Positions 8,744-16,530 of a stretch of DNA of 64,000 nucleotides are shown piece by piece; the first letter of the stretch is position 1; each line of letters opens with the position of its first letter. The stretch covers positions 124,001 to 188,000 of the forward strand of contig NZ_PSXX01000006.1 of assembly GCF_002931055.1 (NCBI RefSeq), given 5' to 3'. The notes under the pieces were generated by a model. It was not told the origin of the DNA. It saw nothing but the letters and a program-made list of their open reading frames with translations, and ran no database searches. Origin of the DNA: Pseudoclavibacter sp. AY1H1 (lineage in GTDB: Bacteria; Actinomycetota; Actinomycetes; Actinomycetales; Microbacteriaceae). A program made the translations under genes and the position numbers.

Positions 8744-9957
8744 GTTCTGGTTGCCTCGTCGATCTGCAGGGTGGCTCGCGTCATCCAGCCGCCGCCCGGG
8801 CGCGGGCCAGCTGCGCTCGTCCCGCCGTACGTCGCGGCACGCTCAGCGACGCCGAGCAGGCCACGGCCGGTCCCCTGGCTCCGGGCCCTGTCCGAGTGCG
8901 GTCCGGCGCAGCCGTCGTCGGTGACCTGCACCGTGACCGTGCCACCTGCGACGTCGATGCTGACCTCGACTCGTGTGGCTCCTGTCGCGTACCGCAGCAC
9001 GTTGGTGAGCGACTCCTGGACGATCCGGTACACCGTCGTCGCCAGTGTGGGGCTGTCGGGCATCGTCTCGCCGGAGCGGGCGAGTGTGACGGGCACGCCG
9101 GTGCCGCGAAAGATCTCGACCACCTCCTCCAACTCCGGCACGTTGTGGCCCGAGCGATGGAGACTCTCGTCCAAGACCGCGTCCTCCCCCCGAAGCACCC
9201 GCAGGACCCTGTTCATGTCGGCAAGTGCGCTTCGCCCGACGTCGCCGAGCCTGCCGAGCGCGAGAGCCGACCGCTCCGGGTGCGTTTCCCAGCCCTTCGA
9301 TGCACCGTCGGCGAGAGCGATCATCGTCGAGAGCGAGTGAGCGACGATGTCGTGCATCTCTGCCGAGATGCGCTGCCGCTCCACGACCCGAGCCGTGCTG
9401 AGCCGTTGGTTCACCAACTCCGCGAGCGCTTCTCGGCGCCGCGCTGCGCTGCGGACGGCGATACCGAGAGCGAGAGCGATCAGCGCCAGGGGGTCGAGGA
9501 GCGACGGTGCACGGGGGACTCCCGTCGTCAGGAATGTGAGGAGCATGCCTGCCGCGGGCAGCCCCACGGCAACGGCGTACCCCAGGAGTGCGGTCCTGAT
9601 GGGAGTCAACGAGGCCAGGGTGTACAGCGCGACGGCGGCGGGCAGTCCGAGGAGCGCGACGGGGGTGGGGAGGAGCAAGCCCGCCGCGCTCACCGTCGCG
9701 ACTGCCACGAGGATGGTGCGGGGAAAACGTCGCCGCCATAGGAGGAGGCCGCAGGAGAGTGGCACGAAGAGCAGGCTCGGCCAAGGCTCCTGGGCACCTG
9801 GGAGTACGAGGACGAGCATCTGGGCTCCCAGGCACAGCAGGGCGATGACCCCGTCGACCGTCCTGGGGTGAGCGCCGAACAAGAGCAGGAGCCGCGTGCT
9901 GAGGACGCGGTCGACCTCCGCGGCATCCACCCCTGGCGGTGATGAGCGAGCACTCAT
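8740..9957 (-). CDS. sensor histidine kinase, HisKA_3 (DesK/NarL-partner) type
   Basis: A 405-residue membrane kinase. The first 170 residues hold about five to six hydrophobic helices with no large outside loop, so it is an intramembrane-sensing type. His202 in AEMHDIVAHSL is the phosphorylation site; the HATPase_c domain contains the N box (VQESLTNVLRYA) and GTGRGLLG. It is coupled to the response regulator and follows an ABC exporter, the arrangement seen when a kinase watches antimicrobial peptide transport or cell-envelope stress. Confidence 0.93.
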   Translation of the reverse strand: MSARSSPPGVDAAEVDRVLSTRLLLLFGAHPRTVDGVIALLCLGAQMLVLVLPGAQEPWPSLLFVPLSCGLLLWRRRFPRTILVAVATVSAAGLLLPTPVALLGLPAAVALYTLASLTPIRTALLGYAVAVGLPAAGMLLTFLTTGVPRAPSLLDPLALIALALGIAVRSAARRREALAELVNQRLSTARVVERQRISAEMHDIVAHSLSTMIALADGASKGWETHPERSALALGRLGDVGRSALADMNRVLRVLRGEDAVLDESLHRSGHNVPELEEVVEIFRGTGVPVTLARSGETMPDSPTLATTVYRIVQESLTNVLRYATGATRVEVSIDVAGGTVTVQVTDDGCAGPHSDRARSQGTGRGLLGVAERAATYGGTSAAGPRPGGGWMTRATLQIDEATRT

Positions 9958-10018
9958 ACCCCGACCTCCATCCCGAGCTGTGCTCCCATTCTCGCTGCCA
10001 GCCCGCTCATGAGCGTGC

Positions 10019-10840
10019 TCAGGCGTCGCGGCGCTTGAGCACGACCGCTGCGCTCACGAACAGCGCCAGCGCCCAGAGCAGCAGGACGGCAGAACCGCCC
10101 CACGGTCCCATCGGGTCAGTGCCGGCGGGCGCCAGGAGCAGCGAGCCGGCTTGGATCGGGAAGAAGCGCATGATCTCAGTGCCGTACTCGGAGAACATCT
10201 GCGGGATCACGGGCACGATGATGAGGAAGACGATCGTCGCCAGTACCGCGGCGATGACGTTGCGGATGATCGCGCCGAGCGCGATGCCGATGACGCTGAT
10301 GGCAGCGAGGTAGAAGCCCGAGCCGACGACCAGCCGGAGCAGGTCGGGTGTCTCGAGGAAGTAGCTGTACCCACCACCGGCGAGGATAGGCGGTGCGACC
10401 GCGAACCCGATCGCCGAGCTGACGACGCCGATGACGAAGGCGACGCTCGCGATGATCGCCGCCTTCGCGATCAGTGCCGGCGTCCGGCGCGGAACCGAGA
10501 GCAGCGTGGTGCTGATCTGCCCGGAGCGATACTCGTTCGTGACCATCAGCACCGCGAGCACGGCGAGGACGATGCCGACGTAGCCGGTCTTGTCGACGAC
10601 CATCTCGGGGTACGCGTCGTAGTTCGCCTGGGGTGAACCGCGGTCGCGGAAGACATACGCCCATGGCATCGCGATGCCGTTGGCGACCAGGAGGAGGAAC
10701 GTGAACCCTGCGAGGACGTTGTTCGAGGCCAGCCCACAGAACTTGATCCATTCGGAGCGGACTGCGCCGCCCAGGCTGACGTTCCGCACGGGGAACTGGC
10801 GCACGATGCGGGGAGGCGTGGCGGTTGTGATGGTGCCCAT
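10019..10840 (-). CDS. ABC-2-type exporter permease
   Basis: A 273-residue membrane protein with about six helices, starting MGTITTATPP. AAAGGA just upstream supports the ATG at 10840 over the in-frame start at 10864. The segment EYRSGQISTTLLSVPRR is the cytosolic coupling region typical of BcrB/NatB-like permeases. It pairs with the ATPase 30 bp upstream. Antibiotic or lantibiotic resistance is the common role of such pairs. Confidence 0.87.
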   Translation of the reverse strand: MGTITTATPPRIVRQFPVRNVSLGGAVRSEWIKFCGLASNNVLAGFTFLLLVANGIAMPWAYVFRDRGSPQANYDAYPEMVVDKTGYVGIVLAVLAVLMVTNEYRSGQISTTLLSVPRRTPALIAKAAIIASVAFVIGVVSSAIGFAVAPPILAGGGYSYFLETPDLLRLVVGSGFYLAAISVIGIALGAIIRNVIAAVLATIVFLIIVPVIPQMFSEYGTEIMRFFPIQAGSLLLAPAGTDPMGPWGGSAVLLLWALALFVSAAVVLKRRDA

Positions 10841-10870
10841 GAGGATGGTCCTTTCGTGAAGCAAGCGAGA

Positions 10871-11773
10871 TCAGGCTGAGGCGTACTCGACGGAGTCGCG
10901 CGTGAGGTGGTTGTAGGCCTCTTCGAGGGTTTGCCGCAGGGGCGTCAGCTCGGTGATGAGCACCCCTGTCTCGCGGGCGGCGCGGGCGATCTGCTCGGCG
11001 GTGAGGCCTTCCACCTCCAACAGCTCGGGCTCGCTCGAGACGATCCTCACCCCCGTGCTCGTCATTCGGCGAGTGAGCGTGAGCGCATCCGGGGTGCGCA
11101 CGCGGACGCGGAGGCCGTTCTGCTCGGTGAGTGCGCTGAGCGGTGAGTCCGCGATGATCTCGCCGCGGCCGATGATGATGACATGGTCCGCGATGAGCGC
11201 CAGCTCGCTCAGCAGGTGCGATGAGAGGAACACCGTTCTCCCCTCGGCCGCCAGCCGAGCCAGGAGCTCGCGGACCCAGGTCACGCCCTCGGGGTCCAGG
11301 CCGTTGACCGGCTCGTCGAGGATGAGCGTGCCCGGGTCGCCCAGCAGCGCCGCGGCGATGCCGAGACGCTGACCCATGCCGAGGGAGAACCCGCCGACCT
11401 TCTTCCGGGCGACTGCGCTGAGGCCGGTTGCCTCGAGGACCTCGTCGACGCGCGAGCGCGGAATCCGGTGCGTCGCTGCGATCGAGGTGAGGTAGTTCAG
11501 CGCCGTGCGGGACTTGTGCGCCGCCTTCGCGTCGAGCAGAGCACCGACTTCGCGCAGAGGCGCCGCGAAGGCCCGGTACTCGGTGCCGTTGATGAGTGCA
11601 CGCCCGGAGGTGGGGTGGTCGAGGCCGACGATCGAGCGCATCGTCGTGGACTTGCCTGCCCCATTCGGGCCAAGGAACCCGGTGACCTTGCCCGGCTGGA
11701 CCGTGAAGCTCACATCCCGCACTGCGTGCGTTCCCTTGTAGGTCTTGGTCAGGGCCTCAACTTCGATCGTCAT
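10871..11773 (-). CDS. ABC exporter ATP-binding protein, BcrA/NatA type
   Basis: A 300-residue ATPase with Walker A GPNGAGKST, signature FSLGMGQRLGI, Walker B TLILDEPVNGLD and switch His in LSSHLLSEL. The C-terminal 80 residues (IIADSPLSALTEQNGL onward) are the small beta domain typical of the DRA/BcrA subfamily. It is first in the operon ATPase, permease, kinase, response regulator, all on the minus strand. Confidence 0.93.
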   Translation of the reverse strand: MTIEVEALTKTYKGTHAVRDVSFTVQPGKVTGFLGPNGAGKSTTMRSIVGLDHPTSGRALINGTEYRAFAAPLREVGALLDAKAAHKSRTALNYLTSIAATHRIPRSRVDEVLEATGLSAVARKKVGGFSLGMGQRLGIAAALLGDPGTLILDEPVNGLDPEGVTWVRELLARLAAEGRTVFLSSHLLSELALIADHVIIIGRGEIIADSPLSALTEQNGLRVRVRTPDALTLTRRMTSTGVRIVSSEPELLEVEGLTAEQIARAARETGVLITELTPLRQTLEEAYNHLTRDSVEYASA

Positions 11774-11925
11774 CTCGTCGCGCTCCTCGTCATAGCGGTT
11801 GTCTCGTGCTCACGACGCTACGGACGAGGGGGTGGTGGCGAATGCCAACCAGGGGTTGAACTGCGGCTGATCGCGACCGGCGGGTCGAAGCGGTCTCAGC
11901 AAACTCGCGGGCACCCCGCTTCTCA

Positions 11926-11948
11926 TTTAGCTAGGTTAACTAGATAAA
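11926..11948. promoter_or_regulatory. AT-rich 23-bp near-palindrome
   Basis: An island of AT-rich sequence in GC-rich DNA. The 23 bases read TTTAGCTAGG-TTA-ACTAGATAAA and 19 of 23 match their own reverse complement. It lies between the ABC operon (minus) and the sigma-like gene (plus), and the right end offers -10-like hexamers (TAGATA, TAAATA). It looks like a regulator site of the MarR/PadR/TetR kind. I see no gene between 11774 and 12008. Confidence 0.45.
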
Positions 11949-12008
11949 TATCTGCAGGGCTCGAGGGAGAGCGGCCAGCTCCGACCCCCTCACAGAGAGA
12001 GGGTCGCC

Positions 12009-12068
12009 ATGTCGAACTCAGGTCGGTGCACGTCGAGCTGTGGCCCGGTGCGAGGCGGCGCGCGATGA
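12009..12068 (+). CDS. 19-residue mini-ORF upstream of and overlapping the sigma-like gene
   Basis: ATG at 12009 follows AGAGGG at a 5-nt distance, a better ribosome site than anything near the next start. It encodes MSNSGRCTSSCGPVRGGAR with two Cys and three Arg, then TGA at 12066-12068. That stop overlaps the ATG at 12065 of the sigma-like gene as ATGA, so ribosomes finishing here could restart on the sigma-like frame. It may be a leader peptide; it may also simply be how the downstream gene is loaded. Confidence 0.4.
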   Translation: MSNSGRCTSSCGPVRGGAR

Positions 12069-12379
12069 GCGCGGTCGTGGCAGAGCGGCCACGTGCCGAC
12101 GGGGGATCGGAGTCAGGAGACGAGAGGCTGGATGCAGATCTCGTGCTCGTGGGATCCGGAGACCGTGCAGCGCTGTCTCGTCTCTACGACGCCCTGAGCC
12201 CGACGATGTTCGCGCTGGCGCTCAGACTCCTCAATCGGGAAGATCGAGCACAGGAAGCCACCACCCACGCCTGGTTGACGATCTGGCAGTGCGCGCCTCG
12301 TCTTCCGCAGGGGCGTGCGCGGCAGACGATCCTGGCCGCGACGGTTCGATCGGTCTCGAAGTTGGCAGAGGTCAAGTGA
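12065..12379 (+). CDS. sigma-70 region 2-like protein lacking region 4
   Basis: A 104-residue product. The core LSRLYDALSPTMFALALRLL followed by a TTHAWLTIWQCAPR segment resembles region 2 of ECF sigma factors (core-polymerase binding and -10 melting). The frame then stops at 12377-12379, where an ECF factor would have a linker and region 4. GC-rich codon use continues past the stop in the +1 frame (see next entry). It is either truncated by a frameshift, read through by +1 slippage, or a genuine region-2-only protein. Confidence 0.55.
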   Translation: MSAVVAERPRADGGSESGDERLDADLVLVGSGDRAALSRLYDALSPTMFALALRLLNREDRAQEATTHAWLTIWQCAPRLPQGRARQTILAATVRSVSKLAEVK

Positions 12380-12593
12380 CCCCGAGCGCGAGGAGAAGCT
12401 CCAGCTCCTCGACCTGCTCATCGCCACCGACAGCGGGTTCGACCTGTCCGGTGCCGAGTTCGATCTCTACGACGAGGACTCGACCGCCGACGCGTGGGAA
12501 CGGGAGATGACAACGGCGTTGGCCGACGTCACCGCGAGCGACGTCTTCCGAGGGGCAGACACGGCGCCATTGATTCACGTCCGGTGGCGATAG
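12380..12593 (+). pseudogene. out-of-frame coding tail of the sigma-like gene
   Basis: From 12378 the +1 frame has strong third-position GC and a protein-like acidic composition (GFDLSGAEFDLYDEDSTADA), ending at 12593. It has no good start of its own: the only in-frame upstream start, GTG 12315, lies in sequence that codes in the other frame. Joining the frames at AAG-T-GAC would give a continuous protein of about 176 residues. The junction lies in GGTCA-AG-TGACC, a tight hairpin that could also favour a read error. The tail does not look like sigma region 4. Confidence 0.45.
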
Positions 12594-12605
12594 CACCGTG
12601 GAGCG

Positions 12606-13586
12606 TCAGTCTTCCTCCGCGTCGTCATGCGGGGAGAGCAGGCGGTGTGCGTAGGGCGGCAGCTCCGTGACCAAGACCACCACGACATCCTGCAGCTTCC
12701 AGTCGAGACCCCGGCACGCTTCGGTGAGCTGCGCGCATTCGATCAGGCCCACACCGGCCGGGGCGCGGGGGACGACGAAGACTTCCGCATGCAGCTCATG
12801 ACCCTGATCCCGCAGCCGGCACCCGGTGTGCTCGACCCAGTCGTGGGCCGCGACAAGGGTGTTGAGTTCCGCGGCGAGTGGGTGGGGACGTTTCCCGTCG
12901 TAGGTGCGCGCCTGCTCGTCCATGAGGTCGAGCACGGCGATGCGCAGATTGCGCACACCGTCCCACATGATGCTCCCGGAGATGAACAGAGCGGCCACCG
13001 AGTCGAGCCACCACAGACCGATTCCGATGCCGGCCACGCCGACTGCGGAGCCGACCGCGGTCTGCCAGTCGGCCTTGTTCATGTCCGCGTCGGCGTAGAG
13101 CACCTTGTCGTGCAGCTTGGCCGCGAGCTTGATCTTCTTGCGTCCGATGATCACCGGGGGCCAGGCGATGAGGAGCATGACGGCGATCATGAGCCACCCC
13201 AGCCACACCCGCTGCTCGAAGATCTCGATCGTGCCGATCGTCGGGTGTTCGGCACGAAGCAGCCCGCTCCCGGAATCGACGATGAGGAACACCGCCATCG
13301 AGGTCAGTGCGACCCCGGATACGAGATGGCCGATGGCGACGGCACGGTGGAAGCCGTAGGGGTGACTGATCGTCGCGGCTCGTCGACTGACGCGAACGGC
13401 GATGAGGAAGGCGATGGGCGGGATGAACGAGAGCAGGTCCTCGAGCCAGGCGGCTTTCATCGCCTGCGAGTTCCCGAGCACGAGGTAGACCAGGGTCACG
13501 GTCACCGCGAGGAAGGCGATCGTTATCCACTCGAGCCGGATGGCCTTGCGTCTTGCCTCGAGGTGTTCATCTGGGAGGTGCGTCAT
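12606..13586 (-). CDS. cation diffusion facilitator (CDF) metal exporter
   Basis: A 326-residue protein with about six helices. HPYGFHRAVAIGHLVSG and the SVAALFISGSIMWDG helix carry family-typical His/Asp positions, and the C-terminal 100 residues form the cytosolic dimer domain. Members export Zn, Fe, Mn, Co or Cd in exchange for protons. The start overlaps by 4 bp the stop of the upstream binding-protein-like lipoprotein, so they are made together. Confidence 0.87.
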   Translation of the reverse strand: MTHLPDEHLEARRKAIRLEWITIAFLAVTVTLVYLVLGNSQAMKAAWLEDLLSFIPPIAFLIAVRVSRRAATISHPYGFHRAVAIGHLVSGVALTSMAVFLIVDSGSGLLRAEHPTIGTIEIFEQRVWLGWLMIAVMLLIAWPPVIIGRKKIKLAAKLHDKVLYADADMNKADWQTAVGSAVGVAGIGIGLWWLDSVAALFISGSIMWDGVRNLRIAVLDLMDEQARTYDGKRPHPLAAELNTLVAAHDWVEHTGCRLRDQGHELHAEVFVVPRAPAGVGLIECAQLTEACRGLDWKLQDVVVVLVTELPPYAHRLLSPHDDAEED

Positions 13587-14071
13587 CGCGTGGCCTCGGC
13601 CAGATAGATCTCGAGTTCCGTCAGGAAGGCGTTCTCGCCGGCCGGGACGAGCATGACGTGGCGCACGGGTGAACCGTCGGGTGCCAGCGTCTCCAGGTAC
13701 GTGTCTGTGGCCCCCACCTCGTCCGTGTAGGGGGAGTCGTCACGAAACCCTGCGACGGCGAGGTCGAGGTTTCCGTCCTCGAGTCCCTGGACAAGCGCAG
13801 CTTCCGATCCCGAGGTCCAGACGACGGTCGACTCGAGCTGATTCGCGAATCCGCGCACCAGGTCCGCCTCGATCCCGGTCGGCTCGGCATCCGCCTCGAG
13901 AGCGGTGAGGGGTGGGTTGTGGGAGATGCCCACGCGCAACTCGCCGGCACGCACCCGATCGAGTGTGCCGTCGGGGTCGCTCGGCACACTGATGGAACAT
14001 CCGGCGAGAAGGACAACGCTCAACGCCAGAAGAGTCCAGGTCCGCAACAGCGACCTCACCGTCTGCACCAT
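13583..14071 (-). CDS. one-lobe family-3 substrate-binding-like lipoprotein
   Basis: A 162-residue lipoprotein with lipobox LLAGC. The mature part begins like amino acid binding proteins (LDRVRAGELRVGISHNPPLT, then EADLVRGFANQL and DLAVAGF). Usual family members are about 220-250 mature residues; here the second lobe is absent and the chain goes directly to the closing VMLVPAGENAFLTELEIYL segment of the first lobe. It is coupled to the CDF exporter by a 4-bp overlap. It starts at ATG 14071, 6 nt after a TATGCT -10 box. Confidence 0.7.
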   Translation of the reverse strand: MVQTVRSLLRTWTLLALSVVLLAGCSISVPSDPDGTLDRVRAGELRVGISHNPPLTALEADAEPTGIEADLVRGFANQLESTVVWTSGSEAALVQGLEDGNLDLAVAGFRDDSPYTDEVGATDTYLETLAPDGSPVRHVMLVPAGENAFLTELEIYLAEATR

Positions 14072-14077
14072 GCCCCG

Positions 14078-14158
14078 AGCATAGAACTTCCGACACAAGG
14101 CAGCAGCCCGCGGATCGGTGTCAAGCCCTAGGTCCCCTGGAGAGTACAGCTCTAGCGT
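14078..14158. promoter_or_regulatory. back-to-back leaderless promoters
   Basis: TATGCT (14083-14078, minus strand) is 6 nt before the ATG of the binding-like lipoprotein, and TAGCGT (14153-14158, plus strand) is 6 nt before the ATG of pncC. Neither start has a ribosome site. The spacing places both transcription starts at or next to the start codon. Confidence 0.6.
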
Positions 14159-14164
14159 GTCCGG

Positions 14165-14638
14165 ATGACGAAACACGACGATCGGGAACTTGTCGAGCTC
14201 ATTGCTGACCGGCTGCAGGCGAGAGGGTTCTCGTTGGCCGCTGCTGAGTCGCTGACCTGCGGATGGCTGGTCTCATCGCTGGGCCGTGGGCCGGACGCGA
14301 AGACGTGGCTTCGCGGTGGGATCGTGGCCTATCAATCCGAAGTGAAGCAGCAGGTGCTCGGGGTCACACCGGGACCGGTCATCACGGCCCGCTGTGCCGA
14401 GGAACTCGCCGTCGGCGCGGCGAGGGTGTTCGCGGCCGACCTGGCGATCACCACGACCGGTGCGGGTGGACCAGGGCCCGAGGAGGGGGAGCCGGCAGGG
14501 ACGGTCTACCTCGGCTGGAGTGTCGAAGGAGCTGTGGGCAGCGAACGCTTCGAGTTCGATGGGGACCCCGACGACATTCTGAGCCAGACGGTTTACGCCG
14601 CGCTCCAACAGCTCGAGGTCCTGCTCCGCACTGAATGA
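14165..14638 (+). CDS. pncC: nicotinamide-nucleotide amidohydrolase PncC (CinA C-terminal domain)
   Basis: A 157-residue stand-alone CinA C-terminal domain that deamidates NMN to nicotinate mononucleotide in NAD recycling. The motifs SLAAAESLTCGWLVSSLG, GIVAYQSEVKQQVLGV and TTTGAGGPG are characteristic. No N-terminal molybdopterin-like CinA domain is present, which is normal for PncC. The gene stands alone with a leaderless-type start. Confidence 0.92.
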   Translation: MTKHDDRELVELIADRLQARGFSLAAAESLTCGWLVSSLGRGPDAKTWLRGGIVAYQSEVKQQVLGVTPGPVITARCAEELAVGAARVFAADLAITTTGAGGPGPEEGEPAGTVYLGWSVEGAVGSERFEFDGDPDDILSQTVYAALQQLEVLLRTE

Positions 14639-14687
14639 ACCGTATCCGCGCCGCGCACCACGAGAATGCGAGCGCCGACGCCGCCTC

Positions 14688-15104
14688 CTACGAATCGGAC
14701 CCGTGGGATCCGCCCGAGTGGCTCAGTTGGCTCTGTGACTGAGGCCTCCCCGCCTTCGCAGGGGGTCTGCGTTGGCTGAGGTGTGCCGCAGCACGCTCGG
14801 TCTGCGGTTCCGGAGTGAGGCGCATCCCGGCGTGCGAGTCAGCCGTATCGATGATCGCCCGCAGCCAATCGGCATTGACATTCGGAAGCCGACTGCCGAG
14901 GAACCGGAACCGCAGCTCGATCGACGGCGATATCCACAGCGTTTCGCGACCCCCACCCCGTGACACAGGGCGCGGGTGGGAGAACGCGAAGCTCTGCCCT
15001 GCACGGAGCAGACCCGTCATCGCGATCTTCAGATGTGCGAGCGCGCGATCGTTGATTTCCACGGAGTGGTCGCTGCTGCCGTAGTAGAGAAAACCCAAGA
15101 CCAA
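14688..15104 (-). CDS. DUF7882-type protein
   Basis: A 138-residue protein. The N-terminal 95 residues (GFLYYGSSDHSVEINDRALAH, split at residue 9, then SFAFSHPRP, LWISPSIELRFRFLGS and NADWLRAIIDTA) resemble a small family found in Microbacteriaceae and often mislabelled as DNA ligase. The last 40 residues are Gln/Ser/Pro/Arg-rich and probably disordered. No catalytic residues are apparent. Family assignment is from memory of the pattern. Confidence 0.6.
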   Translation of the reverse strand: MVLGFLYYGSSDHSVEINDRALAHLKIAMTGLLRAGQSFAFSHPRPVSRGGGRETLWISPSIELRFRFLGSRLPNVNADWLRAIIDTADSHAGMRLTPEPQTERAAAHLSQRRPPAKAGRPQSQSQLSHSGGSHGSDS

Positions 15105-15359
15105 CCCTTTCCACCACCCTCAGGAACCAGACAGGTCGAGAGCCCGTCCGCTTGGAGCGTTCGCTGAGGCCAGCATGGCCGTAGCCAGTGCTGCTGCTTC
15201 TTTCTTCGATCAATTCTTGCGCTCAGCGGCAGAATCGCCTGGAGTCTTGACCTTTCGCCGCAAGGCCCACTCAGATACGCGCGGCGGCCGCGGCCTTCGC
15301 CTCATACTCCCGGTGTCGGGCTTCGTCAAGCACCGCGTCGGATCGGAGGGTGCGTGCGT

Positions 15360-16259
15360 ATGGTCCAGATCATGAGCCAATACGACAAGAAGAACCCTGT
15401 CGACCTCTACCCGATTCCGCCGTTTCCAGAACAAGAGCAGTCGCTCCCGGGGCTCGCGCAGAAGATGACTCCGAAACCGGACCACGGTGAGCAGAGCTAC
15501 GTGGGGCTCGGGCGCCTCAAGGGCTTTCGTGGTGTCGTGACCGGTGGAGACTCCGGTATCGGCAGGGCCGCGGCCATCGGCTTGAGCCGAGAGGGTGCCG
15601 ATCTCGTCATCACCTACCTGCCGAGCGAGCAAGCTGACGCGGAAGAAGTGCGCGATCTCCTCGAGGGTGAGGGGCGCAAGGTCGTGCTCATTCCCGGGGA
15701 CATTAGCGACGAGCAGTTCTGCCGGAGGCTCATCGATCAGGCGGTCGAAGAACTCGGCGGCCTGGACACACTGGTGATGGTCGCAGGCCATCAGGAGAGC
15801 CACGGCGACATCGTCACGATGACGACCGAGAGCATCGACCAGACGCTGAAGACGAACGTCTACTCCCTGTTCTGGCTCACGCAGGCCGCGCTGCCGCACC
15901 TCGAACCTGGATCCTCGATCGTGACGACGGGTTCCATCCAGGGCGCGGAACCGTCTCCAGACAAGCTGGACTACGCGCTCACGAAGGGTGCCATCGGCGT
16001 CTTCACGGCAGGACTCGCGCAGCAGCTCGCCCCGAAGGGCATCCGCGTCAACTCTGTCGCACCTGGCCCCGTGTGGACGCCGCTGCAGCCCGCCTCTCAG
16101 GACGGGCAGCGGGTCGCGCACTTCGGCGAGGAATCACCGTACGGCCGGCCTGGGCAGCCAGCGGAACTCGCGGCTGCGTACGTGCACCTCGTGAGTCCCG
16201 AGTCGAGCTACACGAGCGGAGCGACGATCACGGTTGCCGGAGGGACACCCGCCTTCTGA
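15360..16259 (+). CDS. SDR oxidoreductase, YhdF/glucose-dehydrogenase-like stress type
   Basis: About 299 residues. A 45-residue N-terminal extension (PPFPEQEQSLPGLAQKM, then PDHGEQSYVGLGRLKG) marks the YhdF/YghA-like branch. The Rossmann motif is TGGDSGIGRAAA, the catalytic pair is TTGSIQG and YALTKG, and the C-terminus has SSYTSGATITVAGG. GGAGGG at 15345-15350 supports ATG 15360 over the GTG at 15354; an ATG at 15372 is also possible. The 15105-15359 gap before it holds no gene I can support. Confidence 0.88.
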   Translation: MVQIMSQYDKKNPVDLYPIPPFPEQEQSLPGLAQKMTPKPDHGEQSYVGLGRLKGFRGVVTGGDSGIGRAAAIGLSREGADLVITYLPSEQADAEEVRDLLEGEGRKVVLIPGDISDEQFCRRLIDQAVEELGGLDTLVMVAGHQESHGDIVTMTTESIDQTLKTNVYSLFWLTQAALPHLEPGSSIVTTGSIQGAEPSPDKLDYALTKGAIGVFTAGLAQQLAPKGIRVNSVAPGPVWTPLQPASQDGQRVAHFGEESPYGRPGQPAELAAAYVHLVSPESSYTSGATITVAGGTPAF

Positions 16260-16530
16260 GTCGGCCTGAATGCGACGGTGTGGGCGGGACCAGGTCGACA
16301 CGGTGCTGCGCCTGCCATGCGTGCTCGGCCAGCTCAAGTCCTTCCGGTTTTCAGAGGCCTTCGAGACGCTGCGCGTCGACGGACGAGGAGGTCCACATGG
16401 AATCTCACCAGCCTCAGGCGGTCGCGGGAGCGCCAATCCCAGACTGCGTTCCTGGCATCGTCGCCGTCAACGTGGAAATGTACGCACTGACCGGAGTCAG
16501 CCCACTTCTTCGCTCTCAAAGGAAGCTGTC
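16260..16530. other. gap with no supported gene
   Basis: The 271 bases between the SDR and the acetyltransferase have no reading frame with convincing codon bias, no clear repeat and no hairpin. AAGGAAG at its right end is the ribosome site of the next gene. Confidence 0.5.

Noticed and set aside
12315-12593. Independent gene starting at GTG 12315
   Set aside because: The first 20 codons have poor codon bias and overlap the sigma-like frame; only the part after about 12378 looks coding, which fits a frameshifted tail better.
14688-15104. DNA ligase
   Set aside because: Similar short proteins are sometimes labelled as ATP-dependent ligase, but no nucleotidyltransferase Lys motif or adequate length is present.
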